Notes: generated by a model not told the origin, from the sequence alone. DNA of 64,000 bases from Oceanobacter mangrovi (GCF_019740315.1 NZ_JAHXZR010000003.1:186001-250000); one strand, 5' to 3'. Positions 37,060 through 46,406 are shown, counted from the first letter of the stretch. Numbers and translations: made by a program.

Positions 37060-37965
37060 TCAACTCCAGTCGGCACCGGCTTCATTCAGTTGTTCGATAT
37101 CCTGGCGCAGCCATTCACAGAGGGCGACTACGCGGGCGAGCTTTTCATTGCGCTTGGGGATATGGGCGCGATACCAGCGATCCTGGGGCGGAAACTGCGG
37201 CAGCACTGTCATCAGCTGACCCGATGCCAGCCCATGACGGGCGATGTAGCCCGGCAGAATCGATACCCCCAGGCCCTGTTGTACGCCCAGAAGCAGCGTG
37301 TGGTTGTCGTCGGCACTCAGGCGTGGCTGGACATCGACGTAAACTGGCCCGCGTTCGGATTCAAAGGCCCAGGTGTTGCCCTGTGGGCTGAATACCAGGC
37401 AGTCGTGACTGACCAGTTCACTGGGGTGATTGATAGGCCCACGCTGGGCCAGATAATCCGCCGAGGCGCACAAACACACCCGGGTTGGTGCCAGCGGAAC
37501 CTGTACCACGCCGTCGTAATGGGCCAGCCGGCCGCTGATCATGATGTCGATGTTTTCTTCCAGCGGGCTGACCGAACGATCCGTCATCAGGGTTTCAATG
37601 GTGATGCGGTCGTGAGTCGCCATGAAACGGGTGATCGAGCGGGACAGGGTAGCCATCGACAAGGTGGTCGGCAGCATGATGCGTATATGGCCTTCGAGCT
37701 TGCCATCATCAGCTCTGGCATCCTTGATCAGGCCATCAAACTCCGCCACGCACTGGCGCACGCCGGGCAATAGTTTGGTGCCAGCATCCGTCAGTACCAC
37801 TGTGCGGGTGGTGCGTTCAAACAGCCGACAGCCAAGGGTTTGCTCCAGCTGGGCGATACGTTTGGCAACTACCGATGGCACCACATGCAAACTGCGGGCG
37901 GCGGCAGCAAAACTGCCGTAACTGGCGACGGCCATAAAGGTGCGAAAATTGGTAAGCGTATCCAT
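37060..37965 (-). CDS. LysR-family regulator
   Basis: Protein of 301 residues from the ATG at 37965; a TTG at 37995 is in frame but weak. The winged helix is at about 3-62 (SFAAAARSLHVVPSVVAKRIAQLEQTLG) and a CrgA/DsdC-type substrate domain follows. It is divergent from the alpha/beta hydrolase-SnoaL-LigAB genes and is their likely regulator. Confidence 0.87.
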   Translation of the reverse strand: MDTLTNFRTFMAVASYGSFAAAARSLHVVPSVVAKRIAQLEQTLGCRLFERTTRTVVLTDAGTKLLPGVRQCVAEFDGLIKDARADDGKLEGHIRIMLPTTLSMATLSRSITRFMATHDRITIETLMTDRSVSPLEENIDIMISGRLAHYDGVVQVPLAPTRVCLCASADYLAQRGPINHPSELVSHDCLVFSPQGNTWAFESERGPVYVDVQPRLSADDNHTLLLGVQQGLGVSILPGYIARHGLASGQLMTVLPQFPPQDRWYRAHIPKRNEKLARVVALCEWLRQDIEQLNEAGADWS

Positions 37966-38137
37966 GGATGATTGACACTGATCAGTCTGTAACAAAGATT
38001 GATTCCAGATCGAGCTTACAGAGCGCTCAAAATGGCGTTTTTAGTTGCGATCAGGATCGGCTAGCATGGTTGGCAAGTCAAACCTATAACAAGATGACGG
38101 CCCGGATTCTACGGGCTGATACAAGGCAGAGGTATTT

Positions 38138-38848
38138 ATGGTTTCCGAGCTGGTGTTGCTTCCGGGGTTGTTGTGTGACGACGCAGTCTGGCCGGATCAG
38201 GTTGCCGGTCTGGCGCCGGTTCATTGCACCATTGCGGACTATGGTCAGCTGGACTCGATCACCGCCATGGCCGAACAGGTGTTGCAGAACAGTCCAGAAC
38301 AATTTGCGCTGGCGGGTCATTCGATGGGGGGCCGTATTGCACTGGAAGTCTGTCGGCTGGCTCCGGCACGGGTCACTCACCTGATACTGCTGGATACCGG
38401 TTATCAGAGCCGTGACCCTGGTGCCGCCGGTGAGAAAGAAAAAGCCGGTCGTATGGCCTTGCTGGAAATCGCCCTGACCCGCGGCATGCGCGCTGTGGGT
38501 GAAACCTGGGTGCAGGGCATGGTGCATCCCGAGCGCTTGCAGCAGCCTGAGTTTATTGAACAGATTCTGGCGATGATTGAACGCAAGACGCCGGAGATTT
38601 TTGCCGCCCAGATCAACGCCTTGCTGAATCGCCCGGACGCTACTCCGGTGCTGCAGGCACTCAAATGCCCAACGCTGCTGATTTGTGGTCGGGAAGACAG
38701 CTGGAGCCCTGCCGCCCGTCATGCCGATATGGCCGAGCTGGTGGCGGGTTCAAGCCTGGAAATTATCGAGCACAGTGGTCATATGAGCACCATGGAGCAA
38801 CCCGCAGCAGTGACCCGGGTTATGAGGGACTGGTTGGCAGCGCATTAA
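38138..38848 (+). CDS. Alpha/beta hydrolase
   Basis: Protein of 236 residues. The nucleophile elbow is GHSMGGR (serine at about residue 69), with LLPGLLCDDAVW as the oxyanion-side block near the start and a late GREDSW...HSGHMSTMEQP carrying the likely Asp and His. GCAGAGG precedes the ATG. It starts a group with a SnoaL-like protein and LigAB, so it may release or process an aromatic ester or a ring-cleavage product; this is inferred. Confidence 0.85.
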   Translation: MVSELVLLPGLLCDDAVWPDQVAGLAPVHCTIADYGQLDSITAMAEQVLQNSPEQFALAGHSMGGRIALEVCRLAPARVTHLILLDTGYQSRDPGAAGEKEKAGRMALLEIALTRGMRAVGETWVQGMVHPERLQQPEFIEQILAMIERKTPEIFAAQINALLNRPDATPVLQALKCPTLLICGREDSWSPAARHADMAELVAGSSLEIIEHSGHMSTMEQPAAVTRVMRDWLAAH

Positions 38849-38958
38849 CAATAAACCGGTTCGGCCATATCGGCTGGCCTGGCGTGAATAATAACAATGA
38901 AAAAATACGGCGCTGGATATGGCGATAAAACCTATCCGGCAGCCTGGCAGGTACCGCT

Positions 38959-39399
38959 ATGAATACTGAAAACCAACTGCAAATTGAACGTGATTGCCAG
39001 CGGCTGATTCTTGATGCCGTGCATTATGTTGATAACCGCGAATTTGAAGCCTTTGCCGACTGCTTCAGCCGTGAGGGCAAATTGTTTCGTCCCGGTCAGC
39101 CTCAACCGCTGCAGGGTCGTGAAGCCATTCTGGCTGCTTATCTGAGCCGTCCGGCCACTCGAATGACCCGCCATATCTGCACCAATATGCGGGTGCTGCC
39201 GGAAGCGGATGGCCGTATGCGGGTGACCAGCTATGTGTTGCTGCATGCATCGGGTCTGTCCTCTGCAACTGAGACTACCACTGCCACGGCTGACCAGCCT
39301 GCGGCGGTCGAAGTGAAAGTGGGTGAATTTGACGATTTGTGCGTGTTTGAAGATGGCCGTTGGCTGATTGCCGAACGCTCCGCGCGTTTTGTGATGTAA
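38959..39399 (+). CDS. SnoaL-like / NTF2-fold protein
   Basis: Protein of 146 residues with the SnoaL_4 pattern: an N-terminal helix pair (VHYVDNREFEAFADCFSREGK), RPATRMTRHICTNMRV near 75-90 and a C-terminal DDLCVFEDGRWLIAERSARFV. Related small folds act as hydroxylating-dioxygenase beta subunits, isomerases or hydratases. It lies between the alpha/beta hydrolase and LigA genes and likely belongs to the same catabolic route. The reaction is unknown. Confidence 0.75.
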   Translation: MNTENQLQIERDCQRLILDAVHYVDNREFEAFADCFSREGKLFRPGQPQPLQGREAILAAYLSRPATRMTRHICTNMRVLPEADGRMRVTSYVLLHASGLSSATETTTATADQPAAVEVKVGEFDDLCVFEDGRWLIAERSARFVM

Positions 39400-39506
39400 C
39401 CGCCCGTCCGAAAATACGGACTTTATTTCATTAAAACCAGCCGCACTCTTGCTCTTTTATTGATTTGATAAAGAGGGTTGGCGGCTGTCCGCTGGAGACA
39501 AATCCT

Positions 39507-39872
39507 GTGACTGCACCTGTTGATAACGTCGACAAATGGGGAATACCCGGTACCTACGTGTTTGATTTGCAATTATCACGGCAGGGATATCCGGTTAATA
39601 AAATGTGTAATTCGCTGAAGTCGCAACAGAACCGCGATGAATATCTGGCTGATGAAGAAGCCTATATGGCGAAATATCAATTAAGTGAAGAACAGAAGCA
39701 GGCGATTCGCGAGCGCGACTGGCTGAAGCTGACCCAGCTCGGCGGCAACCTTTTTTTCTTCCTCAAACTGGCGGCCACGCTGGGCTACGGTCTGTATCAG
39801 ATTGGCGCCGAAATGCGTGGTGAAAGCTACGAAGAATTTATGGCAACACGACAGGTTCCGGGAGCAGTCTGA
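39507..39872 (+). CDS. ligA: Protocatechuate 4,5-dioxygenase, alpha subunit (LigA)
   Basis: Protein of 121 residues from a GTG at 39507 with GGAG nine bases upstream. The sequence IPGTYVFDLQLSRQGYPVNKMCNSLKSQQNR matches LigA small subunits, which cover the active site of LigB. It is a little shorter than the 139-residue Sphingobium LigA. The stop overlaps the ligB start, as expected for a two-subunit enzyme. Confidence 0.9.
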   Translation: MTAPVDNVDKWGIPGTYVFDLQLSRQGYPVNKMCNSLKSQQNRDEYLADEEAYMAKYQLSEEQKQAIRERDWLKLTQLGGNLFFFLKLAATLGYGLYQIGAEMRGESYEEFMATRQVPGAV

Positions 39873-40717
39873 TGGCAAAACTGGTTGCAGGTATTGGCTC
39901 GTCTCACGTGCCTTCCATTGGTCGTGCCTATGACCAGCACAAACAAACTGATCCGGCCTGGCAGCCACTGTTTGACGGCTATGAGCCGGTCAAACGCTGG
40001 CTGGCGGAAGAGGTCAAGGCTGACGTAGTGATCCTTGTCTATAACGACCATGGCACCGAATTTTTCCTTGATCGTTACCCAACCTTTGCAATGGGCGTTG
40101 CTGACAGTTATCAGGTTGCTGATGAAGGTTATGGGCGGCGGCCGCTGCCGGATTTCCGTGGCAACGTTGAGTTTTCCCATCACCTGGCCAATCAGCTGGT
40201 GGCGGATGAGTTCGACCTGACGCTGTGTCAGGAAATGGCCCTCGACCACGGTTTCCTGACCGCCATGCCGCTGTTGTGGAACCACACGGAAGACGAATGG
40301 CCAGTGCAGGTAGTGCCGCTGTTGGTGAACGTGATTCAGCACCCGATGCCAACCGCCATGCGTTGTTACAAGCTGGGGCAAGCACTGAAACGGGCGATCG
40401 AAAGCTGGCCGGACGACCTGCGGGTGGCGATTGTTGGAACTGGCGGGCTGTCACATCAGCTCAATGGCGAACGCTTTGGTTACATCAATGAAGAGTGGGA
40501 TCAGCAATGGCTCGACAAGATCCAGAGTGAGCCGCTGTCTCTGGCCAATCAGACCCACAAACAAGTGATGGAAGCCGCTGGAGCCGAAGGTGGTGAAGTT
40601 ATTATGTGGCTGGTGATGCGCGGAGCCATGGCTGACGAGGTGGAAGAGAAACACCGTTTTTATTATGCGCCTATGACCACCGGCATCGCCGTACTGGCGT
40701 TAGAGAACAAGGAATAA
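39872..40717 (+). CDS. ligB: Protocatechuate 4,5-dioxygenase, beta subunit (LigB)
   Basis: Catalytic subunit, 281 residues, of an extradiol dioxygenase with non-haem iron(II). H12 (in SSHVPSIG) and H60 (in YNDHGTEFF) match the LigB metal histidines, with a late Glu in GAEGGEVIMW as the third ligand. GTGGLSHQLNGERFG carries the catalytic histidine. It should open protocatechuate (from PobA or VanAB) to 4-carboxy-2-hydroxymuconate semialdehyde. Gallate-type substrates are an alternative. No ligC, ligI, ligJ or ligK homologue is seen nearby. Confidence 0.9.
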   Translation: MAKLVAGIGSSHVPSIGRAYDQHKQTDPAWQPLFDGYEPVKRWLAEEVKADVVILVYNDHGTEFFLDRYPTFAMGVADSYQVADEGYGRRPLPDFRGNVEFSHHLANQLVADEFDLTLCQEMALDHGFLTAMPLLWNHTEDEWPVQVVPLLVNVIQHPMPTAMRCYKLGQALKRAIESWPDDLRVAIVGTGGLSHQLNGERFGYINEEWDQQWLDKIQSEPLSLANQTHKQVMEAAGAEGGEVIMWLVMRGAMADEVEEKHRFYYAPMTTGIAVLALENKE

Positions 40718-40860
40718 TGAGTGGACTATAAATAGGTCTTGCTGAAGAACCTGGCGGGTCGGCGGTGTGGGCTCGCCTGACTCGATTCGCTGAGCAAGCC
40801 GTCAGGGTCCGGGCAGTCCGGCCCAGAAGCTATTTCCCTGAAACGGTACCCTGATGGTGA

Positions 40861-41085
40861 TTAATAGTTCGGATGAGTCAGGGTGAATTGCAAATCGCGA
40901 TCGGCGCTGGTCATTTCTTCGTGTTTGGTGTCGGCCTTAACATTTTTGACGGCAACGGTGGACGCTTTGGCTTGGGTTTCGCTCTGGGCGTTATTTGAGT
41001 TTACCTTTTCAGCAGGCGCTGCCTGAGCGATGCCAGCAAGACCAATCAGTGCAGCAGCGAGGGTGAATTTTTCGAGACCTTTCAT
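40861..41085 (-). CDS. Small secreted protein of unknown function
   Basis: Protein of 74 residues from the ATG at 41085 (AAAGAGG eight bases upstream). The signal peptide (1-22) ends AQAAP. The mature part is about 50 residues, polar and lysine/aspartate-rich (KNVKADTKHEEMTSADRDLQFTL). No family recognised. It is divergent from a LysR gene. Confidence 0.6.
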   Translation of the reverse strand: MKGLEKFTLAAALIGLAGIAQAAPAEKVNSNNAQSETQAKASTVAVKNVKADTKHEEMTSADRDLQFTLTHPNY

Positions 41086-41257
41086 TGAATGTACCTCTTT
41101 TATGACGCGCTTTTTCAAGCAGGAAGGGGGGCAGGGAAAAGCTGATTTACGAAGGGATCGTTCGGCGTTTCTTTAACCTGAGGCTATTCTACTGTTGTGG
41201 GTGTGTCTCGATAATATGGCAGAAATACCAAAGATTAGTGCATGAGAGCAACAATAA

Positions 41258-42163
41258 ATGGACGATCTGAACGACCTTTTTTTCTTCAGTGCGGTGGTTA
41301 AGTACAACGGCTTTTCGGCAGCGGCGCGGGCGATCGGGGTAGAAAAAACCCGCCTGAGCAGACGTGTCGCAGAGCTGGAGAAACGGCTGGGCTTGCGGTT
41401 ACTGCATCGTTCTACCCGCTCCATGAGGCTGACCGAGGCGGGCGAACGCTTTTATCTGCAATGCCAGAAGCTGGTAGAAGACGCCCAAAACGCCTATGAA
41501 AGTGTTGCCGAGCTGCAGCATGAACCCAGCGGCAGAATAAAACTCAGCTGCCCGGTGATTCTGGCGCAGAGTTACCTGGCGCCAATTTTGGCGGGTTATA
41601 TGGAGGCATACCCCAAGGTGTCGCTGGTGGTTGCGGCGACCAACCGGCAGGTCAATCTGGTTGAGGAAGGCTTTGATCTGGCATTGCGTGCGACCCCGGT
41701 AATTGAAGATTCGTCGACCCTGGTGGCTCGGGAGCTTGGTGGTGCCAGTCGGATTCTGATCGCCAGCCCGGGGTATCTGCAACGTCATGGTGACCTGGAC
41801 TCGCCAACGGACCTTGGTGCACTGGCGAGTATTACGGATATTCAGGATGGCGGTGCGCAGTGGTTGCTATCGACTGCGGACGGTCGGACGCAGTCGGTGC
41901 AGCTCAAGCCCCGGCTGGTATCAAACGATCTGCGTGTGCAGGTTGAAATGGCGATAGACGGGATGGGCATCGCCTTGCTGCCTGAGCCTCTGGTGGCAAC
42001 GGCGTTGCGGGATCGACAGCTCATTCGTGTCTTGCCGGAGTGGAGCGGCTCTCGCCATGCGATTCATCTCGTTTACCCTCGTCCAAGAGGCATGCTGCCG
42101 TCGGTGCGCAGCCTGATTGACTATTTACGGGAAGAGATTCCGAAGATCATCAATCAGGGCTAG
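41258..42163 (+). CDS. LysR-family regulator
   Basis: Protein of 301 residues. The winged helix is at about 5-60 (FSAAARAIGVEKTRLSRRVAELEKRLG) and the DNA-binding tail RSTRSMRLTEAGERFY is characteristic of CrgA-like regulators. It lies between the small secreted protein gene (divergent) and vanR (convergent). The target is unknown. Confidence 0.87.
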   Translation: MDDLNDLFFFSAVVKYNGFSAAARAIGVEKTRLSRRVAELEKRLGLRLLHRSTRSMRLTEAGERFYLQCQKLVEDAQNAYESVAELQHEPSGRIKLSCPVILAQSYLAPILAGYMEAYPKVSLVVAATNRQVNLVEEGFDLALRATPVIEDSSTLVARELGGASRILIASPGYLQRHGDLDSPTDLGALASITDIQDGGAQWLLSTADGRTQSVQLKPRLVSNDLRVQVEMAIDGMGIALLPEPLVATALRDRQLIRVLPEWSGSRHAIHLVYPRPRGMLPSVRSLIDYLREEIPKIINQG

Positions 42164-42174
42164 CGCAAACAGGA

Positions 42175-42882
42175 TCAGCTGGAAGTCTTGCGGCGGATCC
42201 GGCGACTGCGTTCGTTCTGCTGTTCTTCGTCGGCATAGTTGAGCGTGGTGTTGGCGTGTTCGCGCATCAGGCCTTCAGCGCGGGCGCTTTGGCCACGCTC
42301 CAGCGCATCAACGATGGAGTGGTGTTGCAGGTGAGCGTAATAGAAACGGCGGAATTCGCGCTCAGGCTGGTTGGGGTCAACCGCCAGCGCTTTTACGGAA
42401 GCAAACGGCAGGTGCTGGTTGCGGGCAAGGGCTTCGGCAATCGCCGGGTTGTGGCTGGCGTTGACGATGGTGTCGTGAAACAGGCAGTTCATATCGTGGT
42501 AACTGCCGAAGTCGTCGTCGGTCAGGTGGCCCTTGACGAACAGCGCGTCGCCATCACGCAGGCATTGCTTGAGTGTTGGCAGCACGTTTGGATCCAGTCC
42601 GCGTTCGACCGCCTGACGGGCTGCCAGTCCTTCGAGTACACCGCGCACCTCGATGGCGCCGGTGATGTCCTCGGGGGAGGTTTCACGGACGGTGTAGCCA
42701 CGCCCGGCCTTGGTCAGGAAGCCTTCCTGTTCGAGCGCCTTGAAGGCCATACGCACGGGCATACGGGAGACGCCAAGGGACTCGGCTGTGGGAATTTCTG
42801 CCAGTCGCTGGCCGCCCTTGAGGATGCCATCGGCAATCTGTTTGCGCAGGGTTACCAGTACCTGTTTGCCGGTCGATGCCAT
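42175..42882 (-). CDS. vanR: GntR-family repressor of vanillate genes (VanR)
   Basis: Protein of 235 residues. The GntR winged helix is at about 10-75 (LAEIPTAESLGVSRMPVRMAFKALEQEGFL) and a FadR-type FCD ligand domain follows. It is divergent from vanAB, and both its own leader and the vanA leader carry ATTGGATCC-type sites known from VanR systems. Vanillate is the expected inducer. AAGGA lies about ten bases before the ATG. A basic C-terminal tail (RRIRRKTSS) is present. Confidence 0.92.
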   Translation of the reverse strand: MASTGKQVLVTLRKQIADGILKGGQRLAEIPTAESLGVSRMPVRMAFKALEQEGFLTKAGRGYTVRETSPEDITGAIEVRGVLEGLAARQAVERGLDPNVLPTLKQCLRDGDALFVKGHLTDDDFGSYHDMNCLFHDTIVNASHNPAIAEALARNQHLPFASVKALAVDPNQPEREFRRFYYAHLQHHSIVDALERGQSARAEGLMREHANTTLNYADEEQQNERSRRIRRKTSS

Positions 42883-42931
42883 GGTGCGGGGGTTCCTTTT
42901 GGGTCTGACAGCTGGGCTGAATTGAATGGCT

Positions 42932-42944
42932 ATTGGATCCGAAT
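42932..42944. promoter_or_regulatory. VanR-operator-like site near vanR
   Basis: ATTGGATCCGAAT, an imperfect version of the palindrome at 43078-43089, lies about 50 bases upstream of the vanR start and suggests autoregulation. Confidence 0.6.
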
Positions 42945-43077
42945 TGTAAAACAGGCTGCAACAAAATGTCTGAATGGCTAATTATCTCGGGTTTCTGGAT
43001 CCCGAATGACCTTTAAATGTACCAAAATAAGCCATTTTAGCGGTGATTTGCTGATATGGATCTGAAATTTGTATTTA

Positions 43078-43089
43078 ATTGGATCCAAT
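43078..43089. promoter_or_regulatory. VanR-operator-like palindrome before vanA
   Basis: ATTGGATCCAAT is a perfect 12-base palindrome of the form reported for VanR operators. It lies about 50 bases upstream of the vanA start. Confidence 0.75.
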
Positions 43090-43141
43090 AACCGTTGGCG
43101 AGATGATTCAGCCACAGCAATAAAAACAACAGAGGTTGCCC

Positions 43142-44209
43142 ATGTTTATCAAGAATGCCTGGTACGTTGCCTGTACCCCAGCCGATATTGAATCCAAACC
43201 ACTTGGCCGTACCATCTGCGGCGAGAAAATGGCCTTCTACCGTGATGAAAACGGTACTGCTGTGGCTGTTGAAGATTTCTGTCCTCACCGTGGCGCGCCG
43301 CTGTCACTGGGCTATGTTGAAGATGGCAAGCTGGTATGTGGTTACCATGGTCTGGCGATGAACAGCGATGGCTCGACTGCCAGCATGCCGGGTCAACGTG
43401 TGCGCGCCTTCCCATGCGTGAAGTCTTTTGCCGTGATTGAACGTTATGGCTTTATCTGGGTTTGGCCGGGTAACAAGGCGGACGCCGATCCCGCCAAAAT
43501 GCATCACTACGAATGGGCCGAAAGTGACGAATGGGCCTACGGTGGCGGTCTGTACCACATCAACTGTGACTACAAGCTGATGATCGACAACCTGATGGAC
43601 CTGACCCACGAAACCTACGTTCACTCAACATCTATCGGTCAGAAAGAGATCGACGAAGCGGCACCGGAAACCAAAGTTGAAGGCGAACAGGTGCTGACCC
43701 TGCGTGAAATGGAAGGCATCAAGGCGCCACCATTCTGGCAGATGGCCATGCGCGCCAACGATCTGGATCCAGAAGCAACCGTAGATCGCTGGCAGGTCTG
43801 TCGCTTCACTCCGCCAAGCCACGTCATGATCGATGTGGGTGTTGCACTGGCCGGTAAAGGTGGCATCAATGCCGAGCTGAAAGATCGTGCCTCCAGCACC
43901 GTGGTTGACTTCATTACTCCTGAAACCGAAACCTCGCATTGGTACTTCTGGGGCATGGCCCGTAACTTCAAGCCGCAAGATGCTGAACTCACCGCTTCCA
44001 TTCGCGAAGGTCAGGGCAAGATCTTTGGCGAAGACCTGGAAATGCTCGAGCGTCAGCAGCAGAACCTGCTGCAATGGCCAGAACGTGACTTGCTGAAACT
44101 GAACATCGACGCCGGTGGCGTACAGTCCCGTCGCATTATTGATCGGTTGCTGGAGGAAGAACGTGATTCGTCAGTGATTGCCTCCGACTCCCTGCGTAAA
44201 GGAGCCTAA
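43142..44209 (+). CDS. vanA: Vanillate O-demethylase, oxygenase subunit
   Basis: Rieske non-haem iron monooxygenase of 355 residues from the ATG at 43142 (AGAGG upstream) that turns vanillate to protocatechuate and formaldehyde. The Rieske cluster ligands are C47, H49, C66 and H69 (CPHRG…CGYHG). The catalytic iron site lies in NLMDLTHETYVH. It is coupled to the reductase vanB three bases downstream. Confidence 0.96.
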   Translation: MFIKNAWYVACTPADIESKPLGRTICGEKMAFYRDENGTAVAVEDFCPHRGAPLSLGYVEDGKLVCGYHGLAMNSDGSTASMPGQRVRAFPCVKSFAVIERYGFIWVWPGNKADADPAKMHHYEWAESDEWAYGGGLYHINCDYKLMIDNLMDLTHETYVHSTSIGQKEIDEAAPETKVEGEQVLTLREMEGIKAPPFWQMAMRANDLDPEATVDRWQVCRFTPPSHVMIDVGVALAGKGGINAELKDRASSTVVDFITPETETSHWYFWGMARNFKPQDAELTASIREGQGKIFGEDLEMLERQQQNLLQWPERDLLKLNIDAGGVQSRRIIDRLLEEERDSSVIASDSLRKGA

Positions 44210-44212
44210 ATT

Positions 44213-45184
44213 ATGACTGCTCTGATCGACGTTGAAATTCGTTCAGTGCAGCGTCAGTCTGGCCGCGTCAACAGCTATGAGCTGGTGGCGCTGTCGGGCC
44301 AGCCGTTGCCTGCTGCCACCGCCGGATCACACATTGATGTGCACCTGCCAGTTAGCGCTGACAAAACCCTGATTCGCCAGTATTCACTCTGCCAGGACGG
44401 TTCTGATCCAGCGGTTTACCGTCTTGGTATCCAGCGTGAAGCGGAATCCAAGGGTGGTTCTTCCTACATCCATGAGCACTGGAAAGTCGGCACCCGGCTG
44501 CAAATCAGCACGCCACGTAACCTGTTTGAGCTGAACCCGGAAGCGACCCATTCGGTGCTGCTGGGTGGTGGTATCGGCATTACGCCAGTAATGGCAATGG
44601 CGTGGCAGCTGCACGCTGCGGGCAAGTCTTTCGAGTTGCACTACAGCGTACGTTCACTGGCTGATGCGGCCTTTATCGGTGAGCTGCAACAGGCACCGTT
44701 TGCCAGCCGTGTGCATGTGTACCTGGCGGAAGACAACAGTCGGCTGGATCCGTCCCGCGTGCTGTCCAAACCGGGTATGACGACGCATTTGTACGCCTGT
44801 GGTCCGATTGGCTACATGGACTTTATCTGGGAAGAAGCACAGGCCCTGGGCTGGGCCAACAGCCAGCTGCATCGCGAATATTTCGACGCGCCAGAGCCGC
44901 AGGCTGAAAGCGATGAAACGCCATTCCGTGTGCGTTTGAACCAGAGTGGTGCCGAGTACGATATTCCGGCTGACCAGTCTGTTGCCGAGGTGTTGATGGC
45001 TGCCGGTGTGGATATTCCGCTGTCATGTGAGAAGGGTATTTGTGGTTCCTGTCTGACTCGCGTGATCGACGGCATTCCAGACCATCGTGACCTTTACCAG
45101 ACGGAAGAAGAGCAGGCTGCCAACGATCAGTTCACGCCATGTTGCTCGCGTTCAAAATCACCGCTACTGGTACTGGATCTCTGA
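44213..45184 (+). CDS. vanB: Vanillate O-demethylase, reductase subunit
   Basis: Protein of 323 residues with a ferredoxin-reductase module (RQYSLCQDG flavin site; GGGIGITPVMAMAWQL NAD site) followed by a plant-type 2Fe-2S ferredoxin domain (CEKGICGSC near 280, closing Cys in TPCCSRS). It passes electrons from NADH to VanA. AAAGGAG precedes the ATG. Confidence 0.96.
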   Translation: MTALIDVEIRSVQRQSGRVNSYELVALSGQPLPAATAGSHIDVHLPVSADKTLIRQYSLCQDGSDPAVYRLGIQREAESKGGSSYIHEHWKVGTRLQISTPRNLFELNPEATHSVLLGGGIGITPVMAMAWQLHAAGKSFELHYSVRSLADAAFIGELQQAPFASRVHVYLAEDNSRLDPSRVLSKPGMTTHLYACGPIGYMDFIWEEAQALGWANSQLHREYFDAPEPQAESDETPFRVRLNQSGAEYDIPADQSVAEVLMAAGVDIPLSCEKGICGSCLTRVIDGIPDHRDLYQTEEEQAANDQFTPCCSRSKSPLLVLDL

Positions 45185-45332
45185 TTCCTGGTGATATTTG
45201 AGTTCGTCTAACCAATTTTTGACCGAAGGAAAACCTGCTCGATCGCAACACCGAAACAACCAATAAAACATAACTAAAATAAAAGCAGAAACTGCTTCAA
45301 CAAGCGCACGATAATTATAAAAAGGCAAAGGT

Positions 45333-46406
45333 ATGAAGATAAAAACCTTAATGGAATCATTGCCATTGCGGGCTTCCGCTTTGGCAAAAGCTCTGGCCAT
45401 GACCGTGTCTATCGGAGCAGCATCCGCTGCCCTGGCAGCCGAACCTGAATACACTTTCAAACTTCATCATATGTCGCCACTGACTTCCAATGCGCATATG
45501 AACTTCCTTGAGCCATGGGCCGAGAAGGTGATGAAGGAGTCTAACGGTCGTATCAAGATTGATATCTATCCTTCCATGCAACTGGGTGGCAAACCACCAC
45601 AACTGTACGATCAGGCACGCAAGGGCGTCGCTGATATCGTCTGGACCGTCGGTGGCTACACACCTGGCCGGTTCCCGAAAGCGGGGGCATTCGAGCTGCC
45701 GTTTATGGCCACCTCAGGCAAGGTCAGTAGCCAGGCCTTACAGGAATACGCCGAGCAGGAAATGCAGCAGGAGTTCTCAGATGTACACCTGTTAGCTTTG
45801 CACACTCACTATGCCGGTTCGATTCTGGTACGTGACCGCGCCATCAACAGCATGAAAGATATGGAAGGCCTGAAAGTTCGGGCGCCTAACAAGCTGATGG
45901 CGGAAGCGCTGGTGCGCGTTGGCGCGTCTCCTGTGTTCCTGCCAGTACCGTCGCTGCCATCGGCTATTTCCAAAGGCGTTGTGGATTCCGCACTGCTGGC
46001 CTACGAAGTGGTAACACCGCTGAAAATCCATGAAATGGTGAAATACGCCACCGAAATTCATGGCAAGCGTGGTTTGTACACCCAGTTCTTTATCTTCGCC
46101 ATGAACAAGGACAGCTACGACAAGCTGCCTGCGGATCTGCAGAAGGTGATTGATAACAACTCGGGTATCGAAACTGCGGGCTGGATTGGTCAGGTTTGGG
46201 ATACCGCCGAAGTGCGTAATCGCCAGACTGTGGTCGACAACGGCAACAAGATCAATGTGCTGTCGCCAGCAGAGACCGAGCGCTGGAAACAAGCTATGCA
46301 GCCGGTCACCGACGACTGGATCGCCGAAATGGATAAGGAAGGCTACGACGGCAAGGCGCTGTACAAGAAAGCCAATGATCTGATCGAGAAGTACGAAGCA
46401 CTCTGA
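45333..46406 (+). CDS. Orphan TRAP substrate-binding protein
   Basis: Protein of 357 residues with a signal peptide ending AALAAEP. It is very similar over its length to the binding protein at 26340 (shared KVMKESNGRIKIDIYP, QARKGVADIVWTVGGYTPGRF, ADLQKVIDNNSG). No dctQ or dctM follows, so it may use the DctQM at 27389-29226 or act in sensing. Next to vanAB, vanillate or another phenolic acid is a plausible ligand. AAAGG precedes the ATG. Confidence 0.9.
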   Translation: MKIKTLMESLPLRASALAKALAMTVSIGAASAALAAEPEYTFKLHHMSPLTSNAHMNFLEPWAEKVMKESNGRIKIDIYPSMQLGGKPPQLYDQARKGVADIVWTVGGYTPGRFPKAGAFELPFMATSGKVSSQALQEYAEQEMQQEFSDVHLLALHTHYAGSILVRDRAINSMKDMEGLKVRAPNKLMAEALVRVGASPVFLPVPSLPSAISKGVVDSALLAYEVVTPLKIHEMVKYATEIHGKRGLYTQFFIFAMNKDSYDKLPADLQKVIDNNSGIETAGWIGQVWDTAEVRNRQTVVDNGNKINVLSPAETERWKQAMQPVTDDWIAEMDKEGYDGKALYKKANDLIEKYEAL

